A stretch of 64,000 bases of DNA from positions 74,818,402-74,882,401 of the forward strand of contig CM044871.1 in assembly GCA_024500155.1 (NCBI GenBank), read 5' to 3'. The translations under genes were made by a program, and so were the position numbers. Of this stretch, positions 24,015 through 39,507 are shown piece after piece (positions within the stretch are counted from its first letter, which is position 1; the number at the start of each line of letters is the position of its first letter). Source of the DNA: Chenopodium formosanum. Its lineage: Eukaryota; Streptophyta; Magnoliopsida; Caryophyllales; Amaranthaceae. The notes beneath the pieces were generated by a model. That model ran no database searches, was not told the DNA's origin, and saw nothing but the letters and a program-made list of their open reading frames with translations.

Positions 24015-27000
24015 ATGGCAATGATGGGGAAAGTAGATGCTGGACATAAACTACATGCTAGAATGAGGCTTTGGGAATTTCCAGATGAGTATGTTGTTGA
24101 ACCCACTGATGGCACCGGCGGCTCGTTTTTGTCGGTCAGCCGAGTCGACGGATCCATGAAGCTTCTTGGTCTGTTTGTTTTAGATTTTACCATTTTTAAT
24201 GATGGAGTTATTGTTCATTATTTTTTTTTTAATTTTTGGATTTTTTGATTGAAATTGTATATATATGTATATGTATTTTTCAGATGAACTCCCCCAATGT
24301 AGCGCTGTGCACGTACCAAAAATTCAGTCGATTTATGGTGTGATGGGCATGTTAAAGCTCTTGGCAGGCAAGCTAATTTACTTGGTTACTTGCATTAATA
24401 TGCAATATGCCGTGCTTGCTATTGAATAAACAATATTGAACTCCAATCTTGATACATCTTGTGTTGACCATTGTACTAAAAGCTTGCCTTTTGCAATTCC
24501 TTTTCCATCCCATACTTTGTTTTTGATTTATTCCTTACCATTATCACATGCCTAGAGTTATTGAGATACTTCCTCTGTTCTTTTTTACTTGACCTGTTTC
24601 TTTTATCACGCTTGCCAATGCAAAACTTTAACGATCAATAACTTAAATTCTCCATAAGTAAAAATTATAAAAGTTATATATTATGATTGACTTATTGAGA
24701 CTAATCCAAAAAGATCATACATGAATATATTTTTCCTTACATATTATTCACAAAAAGACCGTCAAAGGAGGCGTGGTGAATAGTGTAAAAGTCAAAGCGG
24801 GTCAAGTAATAAAGAATAGAGGAAATATTAGATTTTTGGTTGATTAATTGACCACTATTTTGCAAACTGCCTCATTAATGGACTTTTTTTTTTTTTTTTT
24901 TTTTTTTGAGGGAAACCTCATTAATGGACTTTATGTCAACTATCTTAATAATATTCTTCTTTTTTTATTTTATTTATTTATTTTGTGGGGGGGAGGGGGT
25001 GGAGGGGGGAGGGAGGGGGAGGAATGGGCGAGAGTGGGTGTTTTCATTCTGGGTTCATGACTTGGTAAAGTAAGTATTAAGCGTACCACACAAAATTTGA
25101 AATCATGTTCGTTAATGGTATATGGCTTTTCAATCCTTCATAGTTTCAAGGACCTAAATATAATTACCAATTTGCAAGGATTAACTTCTGGTAGGTTTGT
25201 GAATATTGGAAAATAATTGTACGCGGACTTGTCGATTCAATTTTACTTTGCTCATGTGTCTGATTTGTTGGTCTAAGTTTTGATGGAATGCCGAAGAAAT
25301 GCATGGAATTTCTCATAAAAGATTTAAGCTGCACCTAATGCTTGATGTCTTTTGATCTGGTTGATCAACCCATTTGTGTTCAACATGCAGGGCTATATTT
25401 ATTTGTGATAACTGAACGTGAATGTGTTGGATCTTACCTGGGCCATCCTATTTATAAAGTTTCATCCATGAAGATATTGCCTTGTGACCATTCTCTTAAA
25501 AGTTCCCCTGCAGAGCAGGTATCACTAAGAATGTTTTTATTTATTTTATTTTTATACTTCTTCCATTAAAAGTGATTGAAACTCATTCTAGGCTGACCAA
25601 CTTTGGCAGAAAAGTAAGGAGACAGAATTTTCCTCACTGTTAAATGCTGCAGAGAAGACTCCGGGATTGTATTTCTCTTATGATGTCAATTTAACACTAA
25701 GGTATCTTATTGGTTCCTATCCTTCTTTTCTGCTTTTCGTTATTTCAGTATTCTTGTCTTTATAATGTTACATATCTTCCGATTTAACTACCCACTTAAG
25801 AAGCAAAATAAATTTCATTTGTGAAAGTAGTAAAGTTTTAAGTGAATATCAGATTGAGAATACCGATAGTGGAAAGTGTTTGGGAGTATTATACCTAACA
25901 GAAGCTTAGTGCCAAGTCTGCCTACTCTATCCCACACAATTAGGCGAATGGTGACCTGATTTAACTTTTTTTTAGTCTACGTTCATTACTGAACAATATT
26001 CAGAACAATGTCGGCGTTATAGAAACTGCTTAGGCACATATGGACCCTGGAGGCATATGGTGTGGCTGTTAGGTTGATTGGTTTTCATGAGTGGTTCTAT
26101 GTTCATCATTGAACAATATTGAGGATTTTTATTATTTTATCTTATTTATTTATTTATTTATTTTTTTTTTTTTTGGGGGGGGGGGGGGGGGGGAGGTGCA
26201 CTTTATATTCCCGTACTCTTCTATTAGCTGAAAGCAGGTTACAGTTGTTAAGGATCAGAGTTCTATGGATTTTTGGCAAGATGATGCCTTGACAAGATAT
26301 TATTTTGCTCTAACTTTTGTTTTGACAGATGATTGCTACCTTTTTGGGTTTTTCCTAGTCTATTTTTTCACTCATAAGGCAGCTTCAGAGCTTGTTTACT
26401 ATTGGCATTAAAATATGCCTGATTCTATTGATTTAGTGCTTGGGTTTTTGCCAATTGGTATTCCTTTGTTTGGGGAGGGGTGGAGCTGTGGGATACTGAT
26501 GAGGGAATTATGTATTTTGACTGTAGCCTCTATTACACAGCTTTGCAGCAGGTGACTGTGTAAGGCAGAGGGTTGGGGGGAAGGACAGATAGCAAAGCAT
26601 GCAATGGTTTAGGAATTACTAATATTTGTCTATTACAGTATGCAGAGATTGCATGACTTAGGCGATGAAGCAAAGACACTCCCTCTTTGGAGACAGGTAA
26701 TCCTATTCTTTGTCATCAATGGATTTTTAATTGTTTTTAGTTGGTCAAATTAACTTATGAACATGTAGTATTTTGAACGCATCATCATCATGATTCTTGT
26801 GCAACTATTTAGTATCTTCAAGTTTTAATTCTACCTTCATTAAAATACTATAGGCTACAATGCCAAATTGGAGATGGTGTTCAAAGCTTGCTATTTTTGA
26901 TGATTTATTTATTAATGTATGTATTGTGTGATAAGTGTATATGATGTTGCTCAAATAATCTTATAAGTTATCCATCCAATTTTGTTTGCTTATTAGTTTA

Positions 27001-30000
27001 ATATCATTGAAGAAAAATAAAGCCAAATTTCAAGCGAAGCAACTGCCAACATTTAATATATTTTGAAGCCTATAATTTATGTCTAAAAAGCACCAAACTG
27101 AAAACCTAATAGTATTCAATACTAGATATAAAAAGATAACCCCTAAAAAAAAGGACATTAAAAGATAATTTTTCACTTGAATAAATTAGCCAAATCATGC
27201 AAAAACGATCACCAACTACCAGTATTAGAATGCTCTATTCAAAATTTTTCTAAAACTTGTTATCACTTTAGTGATCAATATTAGTCATTGCAAGTATCCT
27301 AGGTTTCCCTTGTCTTGGCTGCAAAATATCATGATATCATTTGGGAAAAACAACTAATTTAGTGCAACTATGCCGACATAACAATTACTTTTACAATTTT
27401 TCTTGAATTTAAAGTTATTATCTTAAATTTTTGGCCAAACATGTCCTTGGTGTTTGGAAAGAATTTTGAGGCAGCCTTTGCTATTGAAAATTGAAACCAC
27501 AAAAGGAATTTTGCTTCTTCTATATGCCGGGAGTTTTCATTTTCTAAGGCAAACAGAAGTAGGATATTTCAGGTGGCATGATCTTTTGCATTGGAAATTT
27601 AAGATTGCATACTAAGCCTTGAAGCAAGATGGGTACATAGAGTGTCATTGTCGCTTAGAAGGATTCAATTGAGTTGGTAGTTATATTGGATTGTTAGGAG
27701 TTACTCATAAGTGAGTAATTAAGTTACCGTGGGTTGGTTTTGCCAATTTATAAAGATCTTGACCAATATGTACTAACATATTAATTCTTAATGGTTCAAT
27801 TGGAGTTTGATGTCTGTTTTTTTGTGCATCAACAATGTACCTTTAAAGCTAAAGGGAAATCTTAATGTACTACTATTATAATATCATCGTTATTAAATAG
27901 GTTAAAATCTTGGTTGTTAGGGAGGATCATATTAGGAAGATGAGTGTAGCAGAACACTATTAGGGATAGAATGAACAAGACTATATTATCACAGGCCATA
28001 GCTTATGTTTTGCATGTAATTTCTACAGTGCTTTTAGTAGTAACTAGTAAGTAATTGTGGAAAATATTTAGTGTTGGTAAAAAAGCATAAGAAAAAACTT
28101 CGACTACAGAAAAACTAAATGCATTCACAGTATCATGAAACATAAAAGTTACCAATTAGCCTGCCATATGAACCATAAAACAAGCTACTTTGGGAATTAA
28201 GTTTTTGTAACAGTTCTAACTTCCGGTAAGGAGGCTTGAATCGTGGCAAAGTGTTGGATTGCGAGGGGTAAAGTTCTAGTGGAAAATCTAAGAAAACTTG
28301 GAAGAGGGTGATTGATAGCGATATGAGTGCTTTTGGGGATCGAGGAAAATATGAAGTTGGATAGGGAGGAGTGTAGGGAGAAACTTAACGTCGAAGACGT
28401 GTCATGATATAATATATATACATATATACTTTTGTTTATTTTTTGTGAAAAAGTAACTACCATAAGTTGAACTTTGGGTGGTCTTCCAATATTGAGTTCG
28501 ACTTATTGTGGTTAATTTTTCCATTATTTTTCGTATTTACTTTTATTATTTACTCAATATGTGTTTTGCAAACATTACTTATTTCATCTGCTAATGTTTT
28601 CTCAAACTTTTTTTTTACTCACATTTATCTCCTCTCCTTTTTAATCTCCATACCCTATTTTAAACTCTCTTAAATATTATTTGTACACTCTTTCCGTTTC
28701 TCACTTTATACACCTTTTTTTGCTTCAAACTTTTATTCAATTGATTATCTTGTTATGCTTTTGTTCCTTTTCAGATGGTTTCTTATGACAATTTGTGTTA
28801 GCAGACCTTAGATCATTTTGGGACTAAGGCTTTGTTGTTGTTGAACAATTGGTCGTGTCTTTTTTCTTTCCCTTTTATGTCAATATGAGATATTGAGATG
28901 TGTGTATATTATGAAAGCCACATAGCTTACATCATCAAGGCTTGCTATCTCCTTTTGGGATGGGGCATTTGGGCCTTTTAGGTGCTATATATAATATTAT
29001 AATTAGAGCAATGCACAAGAATTTAGTTAATTTATCATTTCCACTTCTGCTTAAGGACTGCCAGTGGTTTTTTTTTTGGAGTCGTATGGATTATAAAAGT
29101 AGAAAAATTGTCAATGCTTATTCATTATTGTTGCAGGCAGACCCAAGATATTGCTGGAACAACTACATGATGGAAATTCTTATTGATAACAAGGTTTATT
29201 CTGCGTCTTATTTATCTGTGTTTTTGGTTTCTGAATTGACTCAGCATCACAGTCAATTTATATTATTATTATATTCTTTCTGCCGTTTCTATTTGCCTTT
29301 GGTGTTTGCTATTAATGAGATTGGTGACAAAGAACATTTTTTCTTTTGCAGCTTGATCCATACTTGCTTCCCATTATGCAAGGAAGTATCCTTTTTATTT
29401 AATTTTTCTGTGATTTGGATGCAACTTCCATCGATATCTTCCTAGTCGACTGGAGTCCTTAACCGTGTCAAGCTTTCCATAATTTCCAAACTGCTATAGG
29501 AAAAGATACTATTGATGTTACGTTGGTTGCTCGCAGATGTACCAGGAGACCTGGTATGCTATTTTATTTTATTGACTCCACTTCTCCATCAGGAGCCTTT
29601 TGTGCCAATTGTATTCTGTTCACTTTAATTTCTCTTTGGATATCTTCTATGCAATGACCGCAAGACCTTTAAAAGGGTGAAGCAAGGTTTTCTTAACACA
29701 AGGAGTATTGGAAAGCTTTATGTTGCCAATGTACTTGGAAACCTACTCTTAATTGCTTGAATGAAATATGATGACTTACCTTTTTATTAGTCTCATCACA
29801 AATTATGGCTAATAATTATGACATCTAGTAATGATGTTTTCCCTTGTCCACTGATCTGCAATAGAATGAATGCCAACTGAACTAAACTGAAAAAGTAATA
29901 CTTAGAAAATTAGAAAACACAACTCATGACATAAATGATACTATTTTCCCCTTTTTTAATACACTGCCTAAAAATGCTAGATATTGGTTTAATTTCAAGG

Positions 30001-33000
30001 AAAAAGCATTGGTGTCTTTACCATTTTGATTGTTGAGTTTTCTTTACCTCGCTTGCTACGTGAGTTAGTTCACCGTACTGAGTAGAGTTTTTCCTCTGAT
30101 ATATCAAGTAAGTCTTTTCTGCATGGTCCAAATGTTGTGAATATTTTGGAATTGATCCATGGCACAAATTTGAGTGCAAGATGTAGTTTGATTGTCTGGA
30201 AAGCTTCTTGTTTATTTACAAGGCTTACCTAGCATTCTTCTCAATCTTTATAGTTTTTTTTGGCCAAGGAGGAGGGGGGGGGGGGGGGAGGTTGGGGAAG
30301 GATGATCTGGACGGGGATTCCAATTGGAAACTATTTTCATTACAAGTTACTACATACGACTATACGAGTACTTAATATCTTTTGTGTGTTTCAAAACCAG
30401 TCATGTTATGTTAGTTCATGTGGATGATGAACTTTCTCTTCATTGTTTTGGTACTTCTTTGAAGAATTCTGAAGAAGAATTCATGAATTGGATGAACTAT
30501 GGTGTCTAATATTTTGATCCTTACTTTTCTAAGAAACTGAAATGGTTACGTATCATGTTTTCCTCTTGATTGGTCGGCTACGCCTGTACTTCTTCTTCTT
30601 CTTCTTTTTATAAAAAAAAGTTAGGCTCCTATTTTTGTTACCTTTTTCCCCCTAAGAATTTCCTACAGCTTAAAGGAAGACAAGCAACATGAATGTGTGC
30701 ATCTTTCACTTTTCATTGGTAGGAAATAGGGCTAGTCTTCTTTAATTGAGTCATTGTAATGATTTATGAAGTCCAATTTTGTTTAAGGTACACGAATGTG
30801 GAGAAGAGGAGCTAATTCTGATGGATATGTTGCAAATTTTGTTGAAACTGAGCAAATTGTGCAAATAAATGGCTATACAGCATCTTTTGTGCAGGTAATT
30901 GAGTAACACACGTGGAAAGTGGCATTTTAATGATGAGCAAAGAATCGTGTTTTGATTTTGCTTTGTGGGAGATTTTAAAAAGTTCTTTTTATAGGTTTAA
31001 GTCTTTAATGATAGGCAATAGGATCCTTAGATTCCAATTGGTTATAGAAAGTTCATTTTTTATTTTTTTATTATGTTTTTCTTTATTTGTTTACATTAAT
31101 ACTTATAAATGGTTTATGTATGTCTTTTACTATGCATATAAGATAAGTCATATTGGGATTTGGGACTATTATCCATTTTATTTAGTGATGTGTGCTGGAA
31201 TGCTGGTTAATTTATGGATGTAAGTCTATTATTATTGGTGTTAACTGTTGTTTATTCTTTGATTGGTATGAAGAATAGGTCCACATTTATGATGCAGTAG
31301 TTAGATCCATGGTATATATGGGAGAGAATCATTGAAGATAGTATTATGCATGTTTATGAAAAAGAACTTGTTTACCTCTTCCTTTTTGCTGAACTCCGAT
31401 TTATCTGAAATTCTGATCTTCGTTGGCTGATGACAGTGGTTACTTACTACAAAATCTTATTGTTGTGGCCTGTGGGCTTTGTATGTAGATTGTAGCTATG
31501 AGTGATGCCCTATCCATAATGTCTGCAGGTTCGTGGGTCAATGCCATTCAAGTGGGAGCAAGTTGTTAATCTGAAATATAAACCAAAATTTGAAGTCGTG
31601 AATCCAGAGAAAGCAGTGAGTTTTTTTATTTTTTTTATTCTTTTAAAAAATAAAATTGTTTAGCAGAGGGGTGGGATTTACATAAATTTAATAATTTGAT
31701 TGTTTAATGTACTTTTCTTTTAATCAAGTATTTGACTTGTGCCATGTGCAGCCACAAGTTGCTGAAAGGCATTTTCTGGACTTGAGAAAACGATATGGTG
31801 CTGTGCTAGCTGTTGATCTTGTCAATAAGGTTTGCAAACAACTCCTATGGATATGGAAATCTATATTAGGCCTGTAGGTATCATGGTAGATGAATTGTAC
31901 ATCAATCAATGATTGTGAACATAAGTTGAGGCATAGATTATTATGGGAAGGAGAGTATCATTGAAAATGTGTCAGTTACAGAATCATGGCAACTTAGGCT
32001 TCAGTTGACATGTTTCTGCTTGATCCCGTTGGCTTCATTCTTAAGTTATTCTTTGCGTGGATTTATTCCAGCTGTCAAAAGTATCTTTCTTGCTTGTGAA
32101 ACCTTTTACTCCCTCTGTTTCAAAATGATCTTCTTGCTTTGACAGTGATTCTCTCACAAAAAAGTCAAAATAAGAACATATAGAAACGGAGGGAGTATCT
32201 TTTGATAACTTAGTTATCATTGAGAGAATAGCAGTGAGTGCTTATCTGGGCTTATGTCGTTTTGTATATAAGTCCACAAGTTTTAATTACATAGTATTTT
32301 ATTGCTGTTATGTTTTTCAGTTTTTCTCCTTATGCTCTCTCTTTTGTGCTGTTCTTTTGTTACCTGAAAACCCATATAGCTCCTGCCATTTTAATACAAA
32401 AAAGGAGCAAGGTCTTCTTGGTTATAAGTCCCTTATAAATGGATTATTATGACTTTTTTATTTTATATTATTTTAAAATAATACAGTATCAATATTTTCA
32501 TTTTAATACGAGGGACTACTTTCGAAATTAAATTCGGAAATTTGAATAGGATCTTAATTTGTATAGATATACTCTTGATGTCATGCATGAGCAATTGCAT
32601 ACAGGCAGACAACTTATGTATAGTCCTTGATTTTTATGTCAATACGGCGTAAGAATGCATTTAAATTTTTGTTGTTGATAATCTTAGCTCTTCTGCTATT
32701 CTTGTCAGACTGGTGGTGAGGGCCAATTGTGTGAGATGTATGGGAATGCAATGCAGCAGATTGCAAATGAGGAAATAAGGTGTTTTAGATATTCTGTTCT
32801 TTTTCCCCTTAATGCAGTCTCTTTTCTTTGTGCTATTTTTTGTGCTAATATCAAATTTATTTATTTATTTATTTTTTTTGGTTGTAGATATTTGCACTTT
32901 GATTTCCATAGGATATGTGGACACATGCATTTTGAGAGACTTTCACGTCTGTATGATCAAATTTCAGAATTTTTGAACAAAAATAGGTATGACTCCCCTC

Positions 33001-34194
33001 CTTCCCCCCCCCCCCCCCCCCCCCCCCCCCTCCCCTCCTCTTTTGGGCTTATCTTGATGGGATTCAGGGTATTAATAAAATAATTTTGCTTGTCTTTGTT
33101 GTAGTTAGAGGTATTAATATCAATGCCTATTAATTTCTACTTTCTAGTCTTTGTTTAAGCAAGGGGTAGTTTATGCACTGAATTTTAGAATGAAGTACTT
33201 TCAGTTTTATTTTGTAATGACAATTATGTGAATTCGAATAGAACTTGAAAGCTAGAGAATCCAAAAATGTGACGTTTGCCAGAGTATATATAAATCACCA
33301 AAAACAGTTAAGTAACTTGATGAATTCTGCAAAAAATAGAAGTGTTGCAACTAAATAAAAACGGAAGAAGTATTAAATATAACACACGAAGTAGTATATA
33401 ATTACATAGAGAAAGTATTTATTATGCTTATAAAATTTTGCAAGTTTTTCATGAGTTATAAAAGTTCCTAGAGTTGGCTCGAGAATATATCGAGTCAAGC
33501 TAACTGGAGTTGAAGTCTTGATTTAGTTGATAAAACTAATTTTGAATTGTCTTGCCTCCTTATTTCAACCCTTTTTGTATTGATGATACCTATGGTATTT
33601 CTAGTCTTTGAAATCATCCTTTTTTTTTACGTCTTGATTAAATTTTGTTTCATGTTTGTCAAATAAATAGTTAAAGTTATAAGGTTATTAGATGATGGAA
33701 ACTATTTAGTTGTGTATTGGAAAATCCTATGTGTTTGTTAGCTGTTAATTCATCCGTAGGACTACTCATTTATTGCTGTAAATTGATCTATGTCTTAGAT
33801 ATCTCCTGCTGAATGAAAAAGGAGAAAAAATCGAGGAGCAAAGTGGTGTTGTGAGAAGTAATTGTATTGATTGCTTGGATCGCACCAATGTCACACAGGT
33901 GGGTTTGTTGAATGGTTTCTGATTTATTTGTGCTATAATTGAATAAGAATCCATTAGACTGCATTTATGCTTTTAATTGAACTCCTTTACATGGTTTAAT
34001 TGAACTCCTTTACATGGGGTTCTGACTAAAAAAATCTTTCTTCTGATATCGCTTTCCGCAATTCTTTGCAACACCTTTGGTTTGTGGTGATCAAGCTTCA
34101 TCTGATCTCTTTATAACTGCAGTGAAGCAAAATAAAGAGATCAGATGAAGCTTGATCACCACAAACCAAAGGTGTTGCAAAGAATTGCGGAAAG

Positions 34195-34282
<88 letters not shown>

Positions 34283-37200
34283 GACAGTTATCTTATTTTC
34301 TGTAGTGTGGATTAGTTTAAAATTTCTTGTTGATCTAACACTATTGGTGTTATTCTATACCTTCATGAATTGTGGTAACAGAGCATGATAGGACGAAAAA
34401 TGTTGGAAATGCAACTAAGGCGAATTGGTGTTTTTGGTGCTGAAGAGACCATTAGCTCACATCCTAAATTTGATGAGAATTTTAAAATATGTGAGTACTA
34501 TTGTTTGTATTTTTTTTTTATTTTTTTTTAAAATGGTGCTTGATTATTAGAATTTTTTATGTTCATTATTGTATTATTTCTTGAAGATATTTACCCACTT
34601 ATGCACATTCAACAATGTTGGAATTGCAACCAAAGGTTTATAGGTGCTCTTGGTGCTGAAGTGATCATCGTTGTATTGTATTAGTACTTTAATAGTATAA
34701 TGCAACAGTGTTGATTAATTTCCTCTTTCCTCTCTCTTTATAGTGTGGGCAAATCATGGGGATAATGTAAGCATCCAGTATTCTGGCACTCCTGCTCTGA
34801 AAGGGGATTACGTCAGGTATGTATTGTTATTTGCTATGGACACACACCTTTTATTTCTGTGCTTATGGTGGAGTATATGTTCCTATGCGCATTTCTTTTA
34901 GCCGGAAATGCCACTTTGTTAAAAATGATTCTTCTTTTTCAGAAAGTTCAACGCGCTTATTGTAGACTCTTTGTTTTTAGGAATGTATGGAAAAAGTGAG
35001 TGGGGAAAAAAGTGAATTAAGTAAGAGAGATGAGGTATAAAGGTGGGTGGGTCGTGGGTGTAAGAAAAAAGTTGATAAAGTATGAAAGAGTATGTAAAAA
35101 GGTGTAAATAGTGTGTGGGAGGGATAGATAGTAAAAGGGGTTTCTAATAAAGGAATAAAGTAGAAGTGAGTCAAACTTTTAGTAATTGAGGGTTTATTTA
35201 TGATTCTGATTGGCCTTGGTGTTTTTGCCGTATTTTCTCCAAGACTCCCACTTTGAAGTGGTTTCGCTTTGACATGAATTATTGCTATGTAATTTATAAT
35301 TGTTAGGTGTAGCTTTATTTTTTTTTTTATACATGTCAACTAGGATGCTCGACCAACCACCTGGCCGTACGGGTGTCAACACGATGCACCCGGGTGCGGA
35401 CACGGAATTCAGGTCAGAGTGTCAGACCCTTGGGTGAAAAAGTGGACTCTTCAGTCATGAATCCTAAATCTAAAATAGAAGGGCAGATTCACCGAACCAA
35501 GAGTCTAAACCTTAGGGGTTTTGATTGAAAGTGAAAAGCGAGCAGTCTGACACTAATAGGTTGTCGGATTTCTATTCTGGCGACGGGAAACTGGTTCCTA
35601 TAGAGCGTGTCAAACTCACATTTTGAAAAGCGGACTAATTGACAGCGGCAGCAGTGCGGTTCCAGGAGCTCTTCCGTTAGATTGAGATCTACAGGGTGGC
35701 GGGGACTTCGGCTGCCTTGTTTCGGGGCGAGAAGTCAGAGTTCTATTGGAGACTTCACTGCCCCGGGAAGATGCGTCATCAATCCTTCTGGAATGTCCGG
35801 CTGTCATCCATTACACTAATTCATTCTCTCGAGGACTCGCCTTGATAGCATGCTTCGACCATTCAACTGTGCAATTTCTGTTTTCTTTTATTTATTTTTT
35901 AACGGGTGGTGTGGGGGGGGGGGGGGGGTAGGTAGTCCAGGTACTAGGGAGGGAAATACTTAGTATAGTAATTATGTGGTGGGTAGGTGGGAGACTGTTG
36001 CTTTCTTTCTTTGTTTCGTGTCCGCGGATCCTTAAATTTATAACATTCCGAGTTTGACACTTCAACCCTTACTTGAGTCCAACACCCGTACCCGAGTCCG
36101 AGCATCCTAGCGTCTAGGCAGTCTAGCATGTTAAAATGATGGAAAACAAAGAATTTCTTTTACATATCCACCTAGTTTATCAATTTTCTGGGTTCTACAA
36201 CATCTTCCTTTTGTCTGCATTTAGCATTGCTTCATTAAAAAAACATTTGAATTTGTATGATTTAACCCAAGTTCTTTCGAGTGCTCTGTATATGGCTTGT
36301 CTTTGATAAGCTTAAGTTTCCTTGCAGTTACTTTTCAGACTGTCAACTTATTGCTTAGTAAATGTTGACATCTTATGAGATCTTTTTATTTTGGAAATAT
36401 AATTTTAATTTCTTTTTTTCCTCTTCCTTCTTTTATTGGAAGAATATCTCTTACTTTCTCTATCCCGTAAAGTATTATCTATCTTTTGCACATAGATAAA
36501 GGAGTATGAAAATGTATAGAGAAAAAAGTGGGTGGATGATTTGGAACTTAGAGATAATAAGCAAGTGATAAATAATTACTAAAAGTAGCGGTTCACTTTC
36601 AAGCTGGGAATCTTTGAAATAGCAGTGTTAATTTAAAACGGTATATAGAGAGTATTTCACTGGGTTTATATGTCCCTCTAACTTTCATACTTGCCTACCT
36701 TTTTTTTTTTTTTTTTTTTTTAATACATACATCCGTCATATTTGTTACTATGCTAGCACCTAGTGATATTAGAATTTAATATGTTGGAATAAGATAGTGG
36801 CGATTTCGTCAAAACACATTACTCTGTAAAAGTCAAATAAATTTTTCAAAATTTTTAAGATGTTTTTAACGTTTTTTTATTTACAGAGAATACTATTATA
36901 ATAAGAGTAACTTATGTTTTCCAAAGCCTGTAGTTGTTTGATTCAAAAGTTCACATTGAAAAGCTATCACTTGAAAACTTGTTATAGCAACCTATCCACG
37001 ATATATTTTTTATACCCCTTGAAATAGAGTTTCTTTGCTCCAATCTATTTTCCTTTTTCTAGAGGTAGGGTACTTTCAGACTAGATGCATTGACTATCAC
37101 ACTTATCTGCTTTCCCATTTGGATACAACTTGCTGGCAAAGTCAGACACCTTAAGCAAGTGGATGCTTTTATACGTGCTCTATTTACATATGAGTGTGTA

Positions 37201-39468
37201 TCTTCTTTTGTCATTTTTGTATAGATATCTTTGAATAGATGTCTTCCTTTGGACGAAGAATTAAACATCTGACTTTGTTTCCACCAGTGTTATAAAAGGT
37301 TTTTGGTGTTGCCCAATTCTGCTGTATAACTTGTATCTGATGGACCATGCTCTAGTTATTTATTTATTTATTTATTTTTTTCCCTTTCTGATTGGGGCGT
37401 CTTCTGCTGCTAATTAGAAGATGAATGTGGTGATTAACATTTACTAGTTTTACTGTAATTGCAACAATCTGCAATTAAGAGAGGATAAATGTCTTCTAAT
37501 CTGGTGCCCACTGCAAATCATGTATTTACGAAATTGACAAACAAGCCTTCCCCTCCATAAAAAAATAATTTACCTTTCTAAAAGACTCTCTTTTAGTGGG
37601 GAAGGAGAGATTTTTGGGGAAAAAGTTGCCTTTGCCTAGATAACATGTAGGAAAGATATTATAAATGTTGTGGCCGTGTTGAGGAGACTTCACCAATTTT
37701 GGGAGGTTTATGATGAGATGGTTCTAGGAAAACCACAATTAGAATTCTATAAAAGTTTGTATTGGTGAGGATCTAAATGGGCATGTAAGGACAAGTCGTG
37801 GATATGAAAGGGTCCAAAGAGGGTTGGGGTATGGAAGGAGGGATGAAGGAGTGACTTTGCATTTCATGCAATCATATGATTTGTTTCTAGAAATTGCATG
37901 GTTTAAGAAAAAAAGGGCTTGGATTTGGGACTTCGAAGTGGAACAAATGGACCTCCAATAGTCTTTTTCGTAACAGGGAGTGAAGATAGGTTGCAGAGTG
38001 TAGCCGCACCACATAGTCTATAAGTCTTGGAAGTTTGTAAGAAGGCTGGGTTAAGGAGAGGAAAAAACTAAGATAAACCCAGGATAAGATGGTGGAACTT
38101 GAAAGAAGACAATATCAAGGATTTTAATGATAGAGTGGTATAAGAAGCCGAAATTAGAGATGAAACCCGACTTTGCTTGGATTTGTTTCTCTAGAGTGGC
38201 CAAGGAGATTATATGAAAATCAAAGAGGAAATTTTTGGTGTACCAGGATACATCGTAGTGGATGGGATACTTCAATGAGTTGTCCAATGGATGACCATGA
38301 AGTCGGCTGGAAGTATATGAGAAGAATTGTGAAAGAGGTGGTAGAGCATGAGGCTAAAGAAAGCAATTGGTCTACATGATATTCCTATTTAGGTTTAGAT
38401 ATGTTAAGGAAAAATGATTTGGAGGACAAATTAGATCCTATAGGATTGGAGATAAAACACCTCGGTATCGAGTTAAGAACAAAGGTTGTTCTAGCAATCA
38501 TGGGATAATGCTTATGAATTACCCACGTGATTATGAAAGAGAATGATAGAGTATAGTCTCCAAACCTGGGTTCTATGGTTTTTTTCAAGGTGTTCAATTA
38601 TAGAAGTGACTCATGAGAGGAAAATGATGAGTACTACAATGCGAGATAGGATTTGCTTATGATTTTCATTGTCCTTTTGATGTCTTATGATAAGGTTCCA
38701 AGAGAAGTATTTTGATGGAGACGACCAAGAAAGGTAACCCTAAAAAATATATGGACCTAATTAAGGATTTGTATTGAGATGTAAATACAAGTGGTAGGAC
38801 TTGCAGTGAAGTAATGAAGGATTTCTTGATTGCAATTCAATGTCATGAAGGATCGGCAATAACTTTTTTTTTTCTCTTTGTAGCAATTTAAGTAAAATGG
38901 GCTATCTAAGATGAGGCACCATGGCCTATGATTTGAGACTATACATAGATTAATGTTTGATTGGAGTAGTGGAGATATATGTTAGAACTTATAATCCTGC
39001 TGGTTTAGACAGTGCCGGGATAAATTGGAGCATATGGAATATTAATTTAGTACTATGAGGGAGTCAAGGGGATTTAGTTGTTTTGGATGGTAAGGAGTTG
39101 TCCAAAAGTGAGTGTTAGTTTTCTTGGCTCGATTCTACAAAAGAATGGAACTAAAGGATTAATCCGGGTGGACCTAGATGAAGGGAGTCTACCAAATGGA
39201 TAGCTACCATTAGGTTATTATGTGGCAAGAGCATACCCCTTGGTGTTAAAGGAAAAATTTACCGGATGGCTATTTGATCAGCGTTATTTTATGTTCTATG
39301 TGTTTGACTTTCTAAGAACGATTATGTTAGAAAGATGGAGTTGTAGAGATATAATAGATGTTTGACAATCACTTAATGGTTAGAATTGGGAATGAAGATA
39401 TGCGTAGGAAAGTTGGAGTTGTTGATATTTAATTAAAATAAGGAAGAACCGGTTATGCTAGTTTGGGC

Positions 39469-39507
<39 letters not shown>

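Noticed and set aside
28942..29445. 167-codon ORF overlapping SAC exons
   Set aside because: It reads across two true SAC exons and their introns without splicing; the spliced frame is clearly conserved instead.
34152..34388. ORF with a long IY repeat
   Set aside because: It is the TA microsatellite read as protein.
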